A stretch of 64,000 nucleotides of DNA, taken from NCBI GenBank assembly GCA_025462645.1, contig JAOAPB010000101.1, forward strand, positions 62,001 to 126,000, given 5' to 3'. The translations under genes and the position numbers were made by a program. Below are positions 16,792-25,147 of this stretch, piece after piece. How positions within the stretch are numbered: the first letter of the stretch is position 1; each line of letters starts with the position of its first letter. A model generated the notes under the pieces. It did not search any database, was not told the origin of the DNA, and saw nothing but the letters and a program-made list of their open reading frames with translations. The DNA is from Edaphobacter sp. GTDB lineage: Bacteria; Acidobacteriota; Terriglobia; Terriglobales; Acidobacteriaceae.

Positions 16792-17430
16792 ATGTTCAAG
16801 AAGGCACTTTTACTTGCAGGTATTGTAGTTATTGCTTCCAGTGTAGTTGCGAAGGCCGACACTATCGGTCCTGGCAGTTGCGCCAGCTGCCTCGGTTCAA
16901 GCTATACGCTTAGCTATGCCACTACTGCCAACCCGAATGTCTTCGATGTGACGTTGGTGGTTAATGCGGTCGGATTTACCAACAGCAGTTCGGATTCTCT
17001 GAACTCCGTGTCGCTCAAGCTTTCGTCATCGACGCCTACGGCCTCACTTATTTCGGCACCGGCCGGATTCAGCACGACGGTTGCCGGCGGACTGAATGCG
17101 AATGGCTGCAGCGGCGCTGGATCAGGGTACTTCTGCTCTGAGAGCAGTGGGAATGGTGTACAGGTAGGTCATGCCGGCAACATCTATACATTCGTGTGGG
17201 CGGTTACGGTTGGCGCACCGGGGAGTCTTTTTACGGGTGATGACCAGGCATCTGTCAAAGCCCTGTATGTAAACGTCGATGGCAAGCAGAACGGGATTAC
17301 GTCTGAGGAGATCACACTCGATCCCGCAACTGTAACAACATCCTCCGTACCTGAGCCCGGTTCTCTGGTTCTGCTGGGAACTGGAATCCTGGGTGCAGCT
17401 GGAGCGATCAAGCGCAGACTCCTGGCCTAG
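16792..17430 (+). CDS. PEP-CTERM sorting-domain exported protein, 212 aa
   Basis: The ATG at 16792, preceded by AAGAGGAA, gives the signal peptide MFKKALLLAGIVVIASSVVA. The body is Ser/Thr/Gly-rich and beta-like, with four cysteines (GSCASC near the N-terminus, GCSGAG and YFCSES centrally). The C-terminus is a canonical PEP-CTERM tag: VPEPGSLVLLGTGILG, a hydrophobic helix and the basic tail KRRLLA. Such proteins are processed by exosortase and delivered to the envelope or exopolysaccharide matrix. This links the cell to an exosortase system outside the window. An intrinsic terminator follows. Confidence 0.88.
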   Translation: MFKKALLLAGIVVIASSVVAKADTIGPGSCASCLGSSYTLSYATTANPNVFDVTLVVNAVGFTNSSSDSLNSVSLKLSSSTPTASLISAPAGFSTTVAGGLNANGCSGAGSGYFCSESSGNGVQVGHAGNIYTFVWAVTVGAPGSLFTGDDQASVKALYVNVDGKQNGITSEEITLDPATVTTSSVPEPGSLVLLGTGILGAAGAIKRRLLA

Positions 17431-17467
17431 CTTCGAGCCTTCGCCCCGGATATAAGTTAAGTGCACG

Positions 17468-17499
17468 GCCCCTTCGTCAAATGCGGAGGGGCTTTTTAT
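17468..17499 (+). terminator. Intrinsic terminator of the PEP-CTERM gene
   Basis: GCCCC (17468-17472) pairs with GGGGC (17488-17492), extended by TTCG/CGGA near-pairing, and is followed by TTTTTATTT. Confidence 0.8.
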
Positions 17500-17554
17500 T
17501 TCCGGCCTTGCGGGTGTGGGCAGTCTGGCATTAGGCGGTTATGCTGGATCACCT

Positions 17555-18904
17555 ATGCCTAAGCTTAAGTTTCTGCCTGCCTTTGCATTGACCTCCGTAA
17601 CGCTTGTCTCCTGCCCTCTCTTCGCGGCTGCGTCTGCGAAGACGCATAAGATGGTTCGTCTGCCTACGTGGTCACAGCAGATTGCGATTCGCGAGCAGTG
17701 GCTGGTGAAGCGTCACGCCATGCTGCTGGATATGATGCGGCGGCACAACATCGATATGTGGGTGGTGGTGAATGAGGAGTTTCATAACGATCCTCTGACG
17801 GAGTACATCGCTCCTCCGCGGCCTTATACGGGCAATCGCGACATCTTCGTGTTCATCGATACGGGGACGACGCTGCGCAAGGTGGCGATCACGGGGTACG
17901 CGGAAGAGAACGTGAAGCGCTTCTTCGAGGAGGAGGACGAGCCTAAGTCAGCGGATCAGCAGCTTGCGGCTTTGTATGCGCAGTACCATCCGAAGCGGAT
18001 CGGGCTCTCGATCGATGCCCGGCGGGGAGTGCAGCGGTCGCTGACGAGGGACAGCTACCTGTTGCTGGCGAAGAGCATGGGCGAGGGAGCGGAGAGCCAC
18101 TTCGTGAGTGCGGCGGACCTGATCGAGGAGTACTCGGATACACGACTGCCGGAGGAGTTCGAGAGCTTCAAGACGCTGGTGGAGCTGACGGACCAGATTA
18201 CGAAACGGGCATTTTCGAACGAGGTGATCACTCCGGGCAAGACGACGGTGGGCGATGTGCGGCGGTGGCTGTATGACGCGATGTGGGCTGCCGGCGTGGG
18301 GACATGGTTCCAACAGGATCTGAGGCTGCAGCGGAAGGGGCTGGTTCCGACTACTTCGCGGGGCTTCCTGGGGATTGCGGCGGAGAAGACGGTGATTCAG
18401 CCGGGCGATGTGCTGCATGTCGACTTCGGGATCAGCTGCATGGGGTTCAGCACGGACTGGCAGAAGATGGCCTATGTGCTGAAGCCGGGGGAGAGGGATG
18501 TTCCCGAGGGATTGAAGAAGGCGATGGCCAATACGAATACGCTGCAGGAGACGCTGATGAGCGCGTCGCGTCCGGGGAAGGTGGCGGGCGAGGTGTACAA
18601 GGAGACCATGGACGAGATGACGAAGCGCGGGATCGAGGCGAAGGTGTACAGCCATCCGATCGGCGACCAGGGGCATGGGCTGGGCGCGGGGCTGGACTAT
18701 CGAGCGGCGCAGCAGAGCGCCTCGGAGGGGAAGCGGCTGCGGAGGGGATCATATATCTCGATTGAGTTGAACAGCGCTACGGCTGTGCCGGAGTGGGATG
18801 GGCAGAGGGTCTTCGTGATGATGGAGGACGATGCGTATCTTACGGACGATGGGTTCAAGACGTTTCTGCCGCGGCAGACGAGCTATTACCTGATTCATCC
18901 GTAG
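17555..18904 (+). CDS. Exported M24-family peptidase (Xaa-Pro aminopeptidase-like), 449 aa
   Basis: The ATG at 17555 gives a signal peptide (PAFALTSVTLVSCPLFAAASA). An N-terminal creatinase-like domain (about 45-200) precedes the pita-bread metallopeptidase fold (about 210-449). The five metal ligands expected in M24 enzymes can be placed: Asp in HVDFGI, Asp in STDWQKMAYV, His in SHPIGDQGHG, Glu in SIELN and Glu in MMEDDAYL. It probably removes an N-terminal residue preceding proline in the periplasm. A GTG 39 bases upstream is possible but would disrupt the signal peptide. The preceding terminator suggests its own promoter. Confidence 0.83.
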   Translation: MPKLKFLPAFALTSVTLVSCPLFAAASAKTHKMVRLPTWSQQIAIREQWLVKRHAMLLDMMRRHNIDMWVVVNEEFHNDPLTEYIAPPRPYTGNRDIFVFIDTGTTLRKVAITGYAEENVKRFFEEEDEPKSADQQLAALYAQYHPKRIGLSIDARRGVQRSLTRDSYLLLAKSMGEGAESHFVSAADLIEEYSDTRLPEEFESFKTLVELTDQITKRAFSNEVITPGKTTVGDVRRWLYDAMWAAGVGTWFQQDLRLQRKGLVPTTSRGFLGIAAEKTVIQPGDVLHVDFGISCMGFSTDWQKMAYVLKPGERDVPEGLKKAMANTNTLQETLMSASRPGKVAGEVYKETMDEMTKRGIEAKVYSHPIGDQGHGLGAGLDYRAAQQSASEGKRLRRGSYISIELNSATAVPEWDGQRVFVMMEDDAYLTDDGFKTFLPRQTSYYLIHP

Positions 18905-19010
18905 CGAGGAGACGGCAAGACTTTTTTCTGGTGCTTAACCGTGATGAAGGATAGGCTGCTGCATGTAACGGACACCATGGGCTCAGGCAGGCTGTGAAAA
19001 GGATGGTCAC

Positions 19011-19643
19011 ATGCTCCAGGCTCTCCCTCCAGTTTCTCCTACATCCTCTCCGCATCCGTGGCTGCCGATTGCGGACTTCGTCGCCAAAGTGGCGATCGCT
19101 CTCGTGGGTGCAGTGTGGGCATGGATCAACTATGTACGCGGCCGCACGTTCTATCGAAGGCTTGAGCCAAAGATATCGGGGGAGATCTTTGCCGTGGATG
19201 ACGCCTGGTTCATTTCGATCGATCCGTCGGTGAAGAATGTGGGGTTATCGCGAGCGCTCATCATTCAGGAGGGGACGTGGATCGAACTTCTCGTGCTCCA
19301 GAGAGATGGAACGACGAAACACGTTGCTGAACCTATTGAAGTCGCTCTTGGCAAGCCGCCCGTCTTCGAAAAACATGGGTGGGTCGAAGCCGGGGAAGAG
19401 ATCCATGATGTTCGCCTCGTGCAGCTTCCAGAGAAGACAACAGAAGATGTTGCCGTTAGAGCCAATTTGAGAGTAGTTTCCAAGGAACTCGCCTGGGTTT
19501 GGAAAGAGGATGTGTCTTCTGACCGCGATGATTCGGGAGAGTTGAAGATCATTCGGGAACGAAGACTCGAATGGAATGCCGGTTGTGTCGTGATGTTTCA
19601 AAGACCAGTTCTACCCGAAGCGGGGAAAGGAGTTGCGCCATGA
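19011..19643 (+). CDS. Membrane-anchored hypothetical protein, 210 aa
   Basis: A single N-terminal membrane helix (about 22-42, ADFVAKVAIALVGAVWAWIN) is followed by a soluble domain rich in beta strands and charged residues (AWFISIDPSVKNVGLSRAL, ERRLEWNAGCVVMFQRP). No catalytic motif is recognised. The stop codon overlaps the ATG of the next small gene (ATGA), and the end of this gene supplies that gene's very strong ribosome binding site (GGGGAAAGGAG). The two are therefore translationally coupled. Family and role unknown. Confidence 0.7.
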   Translation: MLQALPPVSPTSSPHPWLPIADFVAKVAIALVGAVWAWINYVRGRTFYRRLEPKISGEIFAVDDAWFISIDPSVKNVGLSRALIIQEGTWIELLVLQRDGTTKHVAEPIEVALGKPPVFEKHGWVEAGEEIHDVRLVQLPEKTTEDVAVRANLRVVSKELAWVWKEDVSSDRDDSGELKIIRERRLEWNAGCVVMFQRPVLPEAGKGVAP

Positions 19644-19777
19644 ACTTAGCTGATCGTAGTAAGAGAGGACTTCTCCAGTCAGCTCAACCACCCCACAGAC
19701 CTTTGCAAGAGGAGGATCGCGAGAAGACCAGAGACGGGGAAGGCGAGAAGAAGACCTGGCCTAAGCGGCCGAAGTAG
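19640..19777 (+). CDS. Small charged protein, 45 aa (first of two paralogues)
   Basis: The ATG at 19640 overlaps the stop of the membrane protein and follows GGGGAAAGGAG at 19622-19632. The product is short and extremely polar, with Gln/Pro followed by Glu/Asp/Lys/Arg runs. It ends DGEGEKKTWPKRPK. The same pattern, a GE-E-K/R run followed by WP-R, recurs in the next small gene. There are no hydrophobic segments. Probably a cytoplasmic partner of the membrane protein or a nucleic-acid-binding peptide. Function unknown. Confidence 0.6.
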   Translation: MNLADRSKRGLLQSAQPPHRPLQEEDREKTRDGEGEKKTWPKRPK

Positions 19778-19835
19778 TCAATTTGGCCTGGGAAGTAGTG
19801 TTCAGGACGGATGAACCGTGTCTTGCGAGGCGATT

Positions 19836-20003
19836 ATGAGAGATGACCAGTGGAGTGGACGAGATCCATCGAAGCTACCGCGTGACCAGCAGGTAGAAGA
19901 TCCTCAAACAACCGAGAAGGGCGAAGAGGAGAAGCGACGCTGGCCGCGTCGTACGGAAGACAGCGTCCCTGAGAGCGCTCCCCAGCCAGAGACGATAGTC
20001 TGA
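19836..20003 (+). CDS. Small charged protein, 55 aa (second paralogue)
   Basis: Reads MRDDQWSGRDPSKL at the start and contains EKGEEEKRRWPRRTEDS, matching the GEGEKKTWPKRPK end of the preceding 45-residue product. The ATG at 19836 is preceded by GCGAGGCG. It has the same extreme Glu/Lys/Arg/Pro bias and no hydrophobic core. The pair looks like a small tandem duplication. A 6-codon upstream ATG extension is possible but less well placed. A terminator hairpin lies 23 bases downstream. Confidence 0.5.
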   Translation: MRDDQWSGRDPSKLPRDQQVEDPQTTEKGEEEKRRWPRRTEDSVPESAPQPETIV

Positions 20004-20025
20004 TTCAGAGGGCGGTTAAATGCAA

Positions 20026-20052
20026 AAGCGCGAGGACGTGATCCTCGCGCTT
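20026..20052 (-). terminator. Perfect hairpin terminator between convergent genes
   Basis: An 11-bp perfect stem AAGCGCGAGGA / TCCTCGCGCTT with a CGTGA loop. On the minus strand it is followed by a TTTT run, so it serves the DsbA-like gene best. It may also stop rightward transcripts. Confidence 0.8.
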
Positions 20053-20064
20053 GCGGGACTGCGC

Positions 20065-20766
20065 CTACTTCTGAACAGTTGCGGGGTGGCGCAGCTTGGA
20101 GTTGGCGGCGGTTGACTTGGGTGCTGCGGTGTTAGCCTCGGCCAAGGCGGCGTCGATGGTCTGGTAGAGCTGGTTGACGTCCGTGACCTGGATCCAGTTC
20201 TTCTGGGTGACGACCCAGATGGTGGGGGTCTGGGTCAGACCGATGCGCTCGCCGAGGGCGTAGTCTGCCTGGACTTCCTTGGTGAAGACGCCCTGGGGGT
20301 CGACGACGAAGGGCATGTTCAGCTTGTGCGATTGAAACCAGCGCCGCGTGAAGTTGTTGAGGTCTTCCTTGGAGGCGATTGAGGTCTGGGAGGCGAAGAC
20401 GGCTCCGCGGTACTCTTCGGCGGTTTTGGGAGAGACCTTGTCCTGGATGTAGCGGGCATTGACGGCGGCGTCGAAGCTCCAGAGGTGCATCTTGAGCGGG
20501 AAGTCGTGGCGGACGAGGGGGATCTTGTAGTGCTCGATAGCGCCCTGGACCATGGGGAAGGCGTGGGAGCAGGCGGGGCACTCGAGGTCTTCAAAGACGA
20601 AGATGGCGACCTTGGCTCCGGCGGGGGGCTTGAGCATGGAGGTGTCTTTGAAGGTGGTGCCGCTGTTGGGTGGTGCGGAGTACTGGGCGTTGGCGGGGGC
20701 CAGGAGGGCGAAGAACAGGGCCGGGACGGCGGCCAGGGCGAGACGGTTCATAGAGGTAAGACGCAT
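20065..20766 (-). CDS. Periplasmic DsbA/DsbG-like thioredoxin-fold protein
   Basis: 233 residues. Signal peptide at the N-terminus (LALAAVPALFFALLAPANA), then a thioredoxin fold with the CxxC active site Cys63-Pro-Ala-Cys66 (ECPACSHAF). The cis-proline loop reads TQTPTIWV. The helical insert between (FPLKMHLWSFDAAVNARYI) is as in DsbA-family thiol oxidoreductases. Likely role: forming or reshuffling disulfides in exported proteins, and several Cys-containing exported proteins are encoded in this window. The C-terminal 25 residues are an Ala/Thr/Lys-rich tail. The start (20766, or Met6) is uncertain, as neither has a good ribosome binding site. Confidence 0.83.
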   Translation of the reverse strand: MRLTSMNRLALAAVPALFFALLAPANAQYSAPPNSGTTFKDTSMLKPPAGAKVAIFVFEDLECPACSHAFPMVQGAIEHYKIPLVRHDFPLKMHLWSFDAAVNARYIQDKVSPKTAEEYRGAVFASQTSIASKEDLNNFTRRWFQSHKLNMPFVVDPQGVFTKEVQADYALGERIGLTQTPTIWVVTQKNWIQVTDVNQLYQTIDAALAEANTAAPKSTAANSKLRHPATVQK

Positions 20767-21167
20767 AGGCTTATGTTTTGTATTTTAGCCGGAGGAGATT
20801 CTGTCATGGTTGGAAAGAGTTTAGATTCGGGATTTATGTAGGGTTCACGGCCGCTCAGCCATGCACGGGTGGATTCCCGAGTACTGCGATGATGAGGAGG
20901 GTGAGGAGCAGTTCGCATCGATGGCTGGGGGGCTGGAGGTATCCGGCGACAGTGAGTACCGCAAAGGCAAGAGGCAGCGGCTTTTTGAACATTTGGCCGA
21001 TAGTCCCTGCAGCCTATTAGAATATCGGCTGCAGGCGAGATTTTATGCCTACATGCAGGGAATGGTCTTTTGAATCTCTCCTGGAAGGCACATCCGGATG
21101 ATTTGAAGGATTTCGCAACCGCTAAGGGGTCAGAGGACTCTAACTTACGAGAGGGTTACAGGTTCCT
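20767..21167. other. Intergenic, 401 bp, with one hairpin
   Basis: No gene can be supported. A 70-codon rightward frame (20861-21073, acidic N-terminus) lacks a ribosome binding site and any recognisable motif. A perfect 8-bp hairpin CTGCAGCC (21007-21014) / GGCTGCAG (21027-21034) lies about 130 bases before the TolC-like gene. Confidence 0.4.
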
Positions 21168-22628
21168 TTGGATATTGCGTCGATACGATTGAGGGTTTGG
21201 GCGGTGGCTCTTGTCTGCCTGGGGATGGGTGTATCTCCTTTGGTTGCCGCAGCTCAGGATGCAAATGCGCTGCCGTCAGCGCCAGCGCCGAATGTTCCCA
21301 TGATAAAGCTGCCGGGGGGCGTGGTGGTGGAGAAGGCTGGTCCGGGTGCGTTGCCTTTGAGCCTGGATGATGCGATTGAACGCGGACAGAAGCACAATCT
21401 GCAGATGGAGCTTAGCCGGCAGAATGAGCGGCTGGTGCATGGGCAGGTGTTGACGGTGAAGAACAACCTGCTGCCAAGCCTGACGGCGCAGGCGAAGACG
21501 GCGACGCAGGAGATCAATCTGGCGGCGATGGGGTTCAAGCCGGAATCGCTGGCTGGGCTTGGGCTTCCGCCGGGGTCTTTCAAAGAGATTGTGAAGGTGG
21601 ATACGACGTCCGCGCAGATGAATATCAACCAGCAGCTGTTCAACGTGCCGGCCTATTATCTTTACCGGGCGGCGCAGAAGGCGGATACGGTGGCCTCGCT
21701 GACCACGTTGAATACTCGGGGGTCCGTGACGCTCTCCGTGGGGACACAGTATCTTCTGGCGTTGGCGGATGCCTCACAGATCGAGAATGCGCAGGCACTG
21801 GTGAAGTCCGATGAGGTAGCGCTGCGGCAGGCGACGGCTTCGCACGATGCGGGAGTCGGGACGAAGCTGGATATGCTGCGGGCGCGGGTGCAGTTGCAGA
21901 CGCAGCAACAGGTGCTGATCAACGCGGAGAACACGTTTGCGAAGGACAAGATCGCGCTGAACCGGATGATCGGTCTGCCGGCCGAGCAGGAGTTGAAGCT
22001 GACGGACACGGCTCCTTACGCGGAGTTTGCCGGGCTGCCGCTGGAGCAGGCGATGGCATTGGCGTTTGAACGGAGGAAGGACCTGCTGAGCCTGCAAGCA
22101 CAACTGGAGGTTGCGGATCGGACTCGGAAGGCGGTGAAGGCGGAGCGGCTGCCGTCACTGGCGTTCGATGGATACTATGGCGTGCTGGGTGAGACGCACG
22201 GCCTGTACCACGGGGTATTTTCTGCGGCTGGGAAGCTGACGTTCCCGATCTTCCAGGAGGGCCAGCTGCGGGGGGAGCGCGAGGTCGCTGAGGCACAGAA
22301 ACATGCGCTACAGCAGCAGATCGAGTCTCTGAAGGTGACGATCGAGCAGCAGATTCGGGCGTCGATGATGGACGTGCAGTCGTCGTCGGAGCTGGTGAAG
22401 GTGGCCCGCAGCAATGTGGACCTGGCTACGGAGCAGCTGCAGCAGACGATAGACCGGTTTACGGCGGGTGTGGATGACAATCTGCCGGTCGTACGGGCCC
22501 AGGCGACGTTGGCGGATGCACAGACCCGGTTGGTGGGGACGCTGTACCAGTTCAACCAGTCGAAGCTGGCGCTTGCCCGGAATACGGGTGTGGTGGAGAC
22601 GCAGTACAAGGTTTATCTGGGGCGGTAG
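21168..22628 (+). CDS. TolC family outer-membrane efflux protein
   Basis: 486 residues starting at a TTG (21168). No in-frame ATG or GTG exists between the upstream stop (21141) and the signal peptide, and GAGAGGG lies about 12 bases upstream. Signal peptide VWAVALVCLGMGVSPLVAAAQ. The body shows two internal repeats of the TolC type with long amphipathic helices (KLDMLRARVQLQTQQQVL; SSSELVKVARSNVDLATEQL) and the family-typical LPVVRAQATLADAQTRLV. It would form a trimeric channel through the outer membrane. No adaptor or pump gene is adjacent; the MFS exporter at 22665 is the nearest transporter and could be a partner. Confidence 0.85.
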   Translation: MDIASIRLRVWAVALVCLGMGVSPLVAAAQDANALPSAPAPNVPMIKLPGGVVVEKAGPGALPLSLDDAIERGQKHNLQMELSRQNERLVHGQVLTVKNNLLPSLTAQAKTATQEINLAAMGFKPESLAGLGLPPGSFKEIVKVDTTSAQMNINQQLFNVPAYYLYRAAQKADTVASLTTLNTRGSVTLSVGTQYLLALADASQIENAQALVKSDEVALRQATASHDAGVGTKLDMLRARVQLQTQQQVLINAENTFAKDKIALNRMIGLPAEQELKLTDTAPYAEFAGLPLEQAMALAFERRKDLLSLQAQLEVADRTRKAVKAERLPSLAFDGYYGVLGETHGLYHGVFSAAGKLTFPIFQEGQLRGEREVAEAQKHALQQQIESLKVTIEQQIRASMMDVQSSSELVKVARSNVDLATEQLQQTIDRFTAGVDDNLPVVRAQATLADAQTRLVGTLYQFNQSKLALARNTGVVETQYKVYLGR

Positions 22629-22664
22629 GTGGTGAGACGCCTGCGAGTATGAAAGCATACGGGC

Positions 22665-24008
22665 ATGGCTGAGGGTGGTTGTACAGAGTCGGCAAGAGCG
22701 GCGGCGGGGATTGCGTTTGAATCGCGAAACTTCCGTTTGTATCAGTCCGCACGATTGATGGTCATTTTGGGGGCGGAAGCGCAGTCGGTTGCGGTTGCGT
22801 GGCAGGTGTATCAGATCACCCACTCGGCTCTGGACCTGGGGCTCACGGGGCTGGCGTTGTTTATGCCGGGGTTATTTCTGATGCTGGCGGCGGGCCATGC
22901 GGCGGATCGGTACGACCGAAGGAAGATCATCCTAGCGTGCTATGGGCTACAGGCGGTTTGTACAGGAGTGCTGCTGTGGCTGTCGATGAGTACGACGGCG
23001 CTGCGAGTGGGGCGGATATGGCCGGTCTATGCGGTACTGGTGGGGATTGGGATGGGCAGGGCCTTTAGCGGGCCCGCGGCGAGTGCGATGCTGCCGAGCC
23101 TGGTTCCGAAGGACCACTTCGTGAATGCGGTGACGTGGGGCGCGACGATCTACCAGATTGCGAATATGTCGGGGCCTGCGGTGGGTGGACTGTTGTTTAC
23201 CCTGCCGCTGGTGGGAGCGATGGCACGCTGGAACGGGGCGGCGATCGTGTATGCGTTCACGCTGGTGATGCTGATGGGCTTTCTGGTGCTTGTGGGGATG
23301 ATCCGGTTGCCGCAGGTCCCGGTGGCGAAGAAGGGCTTCAGCGCGAGAACGATACTGGCCGGTCTCGAGTATGTGTGGCGGACGAAGCTGCTGCTGGGAT
23401 CGATCTCGCTGGACCTTTTTGCGGTGATGCTGGGTGGAGCGGTGGCGCTGCTGCCGATCTTTGCCACGGAGATTCTTCATGCCGGTCCGCGAGGGCTGGG
23501 GCTGCTGCGGGCGATGCCTTCGGTGGGTGCGCTGGTGGTCTCGCTGACGATGCTGGTGAGGCCGATCAAGCGGCGTGCCGGAAAGGTGATGCTGACCTGT
23601 GTGGGGATCTTCGGTGCGGCTACGGTGGTCTTTGGGTTGTCGAAGAGCATGTGGGTGAGCCTGGTGGCGTTGCTGGTGGTGGGTGCGAGCGATATGGTGA
23701 GTGTCGTGGTGCGGTCGAGTATTCTGCAGCTGGCGACGCCGCCGGAGATGCGCGGGCGAGTGAGCGCGGTGAACTGGCTGTTCATCGGGGCTTCGAATGA
23801 GTTTGGAGAGTTTGAGAGTGGGTTGACGGCTAGCTGGTGGGGAGCGGTGCGGTCGGTTGTCGTGGGAGGGATTGGGTCTTTGGTGGTGACGGCGATGGCT
23901 GCGGGGCTGTTCCCGGAGCTGCGAGGGGCGGATGCTTTGACGGCGGAGTCGCTGAGAGAGTCGGGGCGGGAGTTGAGTGTAGTAGAGCCAGGGATCAGAC
24001 AGTCCTGA
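22665..24008 (+). CDS. MFS exporter (EntS-like), 447 aa
   Basis: About twelve hydrophobic segments. After the first helices comes the MFS signature GHAADRYDRRKIILACYG (about 84-101). The overall pattern (FRLYQSARLMVILGAEAQSV, WQVYQITHSALDLGLTGLA, LVPKDHFVNAVTW) matches the enterobactin-exporter/bacillibactin-type group of drug or siderophore exporters. The gene starts 36 bases after the TolC-like gene, in the same direction, so the two are probably co-transcribed. The substrate is not determinable. Confidence 0.84.
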   Translation: MAEGGCTESARAAAGIAFESRNFRLYQSARLMVILGAEAQSVAVAWQVYQITHSALDLGLTGLALFMPGLFLMLAAGHAADRYDRRKIILACYGLQAVCTGVLLWLSMSTTALRVGRIWPVYAVLVGIGMGRAFSGPAASAMLPSLVPKDHFVNAVTWGATIYQIANMSGPAVGGLLFTLPLVGAMARWNGAAIVYAFTLVMLMGFLVLVGMIRLPQVPVAKKGFSARTILAGLEYVWRTKLLLGSISLDLFAVMLGGAVALLPIFATEILHAGPRGLGLLRAMPSVGALVVSLTMLVRPIKRRAGKVMLTCVGIFGAATVVFGLSKSMWVSLVALLVVGASDMVSVVVRSSILQLATPPEMRGRVSAVNWLFIGASNEFGEFESGLTASWWGAVRSVVVGGIGSLVVTAMAAGLFPELRGADALTAESLRESGRELSVVEPGIRQS

Positions 24009-24042
24009 TGTATTGTGGGGTGAGATTTAGGAGGGGTTACGG

Positions 24043-24774
24043 ATGCAGAATGGGGTGAAGGCGGCGATCGGGGCTACGGTGGTTCTGGTGCTTGCGGTTG
24101 GGGTGCGGGTGGGGCTGATCTATCGAGAGCGCAATAAGCCCATGGTGATCAAGGCTCCGGAGCGAGAGAAGATAGCGGATGATGACCTGGTCTTCCTGAA
24201 GCAGAAGCGGCCCTCTTCGATCAAGGATGTGAAGGAGCTGGTGGGCTCGACCGTGTGGGTTTCGGCTGGAGGGCAGCTGGACTTCTATCCGTATGGCGGG
24301 CATCAGGCGAACTATGGGAAGGCTGCCGGAACGCTGGTGGGGGCGGAGCCTGTGGTGGTGAAGGACTTCGTGGAGCAGGTGGCCCCGAAGTCGGCTACGT
24401 ACCGGATTCCGGGTGGAGATAAGCAGGTGCTGATGGTATTTGCTCGGCCGAACGATAAGAAGGAGTATGCGGTGCCGATGGGGTATCGGCAGGCGGGACA
24501 GTACACCTTCTATACCGATGAGGTTCTGTTCTACGACGACCCGCATGAGCTGTACAAGCACTGGGGGCCGGAGATCTGGAAGGCGGTCGATGAGCACCGG
24601 GTGATCCTGGGGATGAACGAGCGGCAGGTTCAGTTAGCGCTTGGGCAGGTGAGCAAGAGTACGAGTAAGGACTATGGGAACCGGATGGTGGTCTTTGCGA
24701 ATCTTGGGCATGCGCAGGCGGTGACGTTTGTGATGAACAAGGTGACGGCGTTTCGGGATGATCAGGGGTATTGA
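24043..24774 (+). CDS. Membrane-anchored hypothetical protein, 243 aa
   Basis: One N-terminal membrane helix (about 6-26, AIGATVVLVLAVGVRVGLIY) and a soluble domain outside, with SH3-like beta segments (VKELVGSTVWVSAGGQLDFY) and a C-terminal helix-rich part (ILGMNERQVQLALGQVSKST). The latter resembles the SmpA/OmlA-like motif used in outer-membrane assembly proteins, where a short helix is followed by GN/ vVF strands. That is a weak resemblance. It follows the MFS gene by 34 bases (RBS GGAGGGG) and is likely in the same operon. Function unknown. Confidence 0.7.
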   Translation: MQNGVKAAIGATVVLVLAVGVRVGLIYRERNKPMVIKAPEREKIADDDLVFLKQKRPSSIKDVKELVGSTVWVSAGGQLDFYPYGGHQANYGKAAGTLVGAEPVVVKDFVEQVAPKSATYRIPGGDKQVLMVFARPNDKKEYAVPMGYRQAGQYTFYTDEVLFYDDPHELYKHWGPEIWKAVDEHRVILGMNERQVQLALGQVSKSTSKDYGNRMVVFANLGHAQAVTFVMNKVTAFRDDQGY

Positions 24775-24814
24775 GGGTTGAGGCCGGTTGTGAGCGTCGT
24801 ATCATAGACGTTAG

Positions 24815-25036
24815 ATGCCTTTTCCGATCAAAGTCTGCGCCGTCTGCTCAGAAGAGTTCGAGCTGAAGCCGGATAAACCCGGTTTCGCCAACCGCTGCCC
24901 AGAGTGCAGCACCCCCGAACACGATGACTCCGTAACGAAGCTCCGCATGGACGCTGACGAACGCAAGAGCGTGAGCGAAGCAAACGAGGCTCGGAGGAAG
25001 GCGATGCGCGAGCTGCTTTACCGCAAGGATAGCTAG
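24815..25036 (+). CDS. Small zinc-ribbon-like protein, 73 aa
   Basis: Two CxxC pairs (CAVC at 8-11 and CPEC at 28-31) frame a compact ribbon, followed by a charged C-terminal helix (MDADERKSVSEANEARRKAM). It is probably a cytoplasmic zinc-binding protein; the N-terminal ribbon resembles Zn-ribbons found in regulator or FmdB-like proteins, but the CxxC spacing is its own. No upstream ribosome binding site is clear. The protein is short but well structured in composition. Confidence 0.65.
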   Translation: MPFPIKVCAVCSEEFELKPDKPGFANRCPECSTPEHDDSVTKLRMDADERKSVSEANEARRKAMRELLYRKDS

Positions 25037-25147
25037 TGCTTTCGCAAGTTCACCCCGCGTTCACCCTTCGATAGTGGTGGTGTGTCCCAGCCCGGAGTAG
25101 ATGCTGAGACACTGCCGCGTGGTCGATGTTCCTTATCAATCCTTCGC

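Noticed and set aside
20861-21073. 70-codon acidic frame before the TolC-like gene
   Set aside because: No ribosome binding site, and it overlaps a hairpin. Not enough to call a gene.
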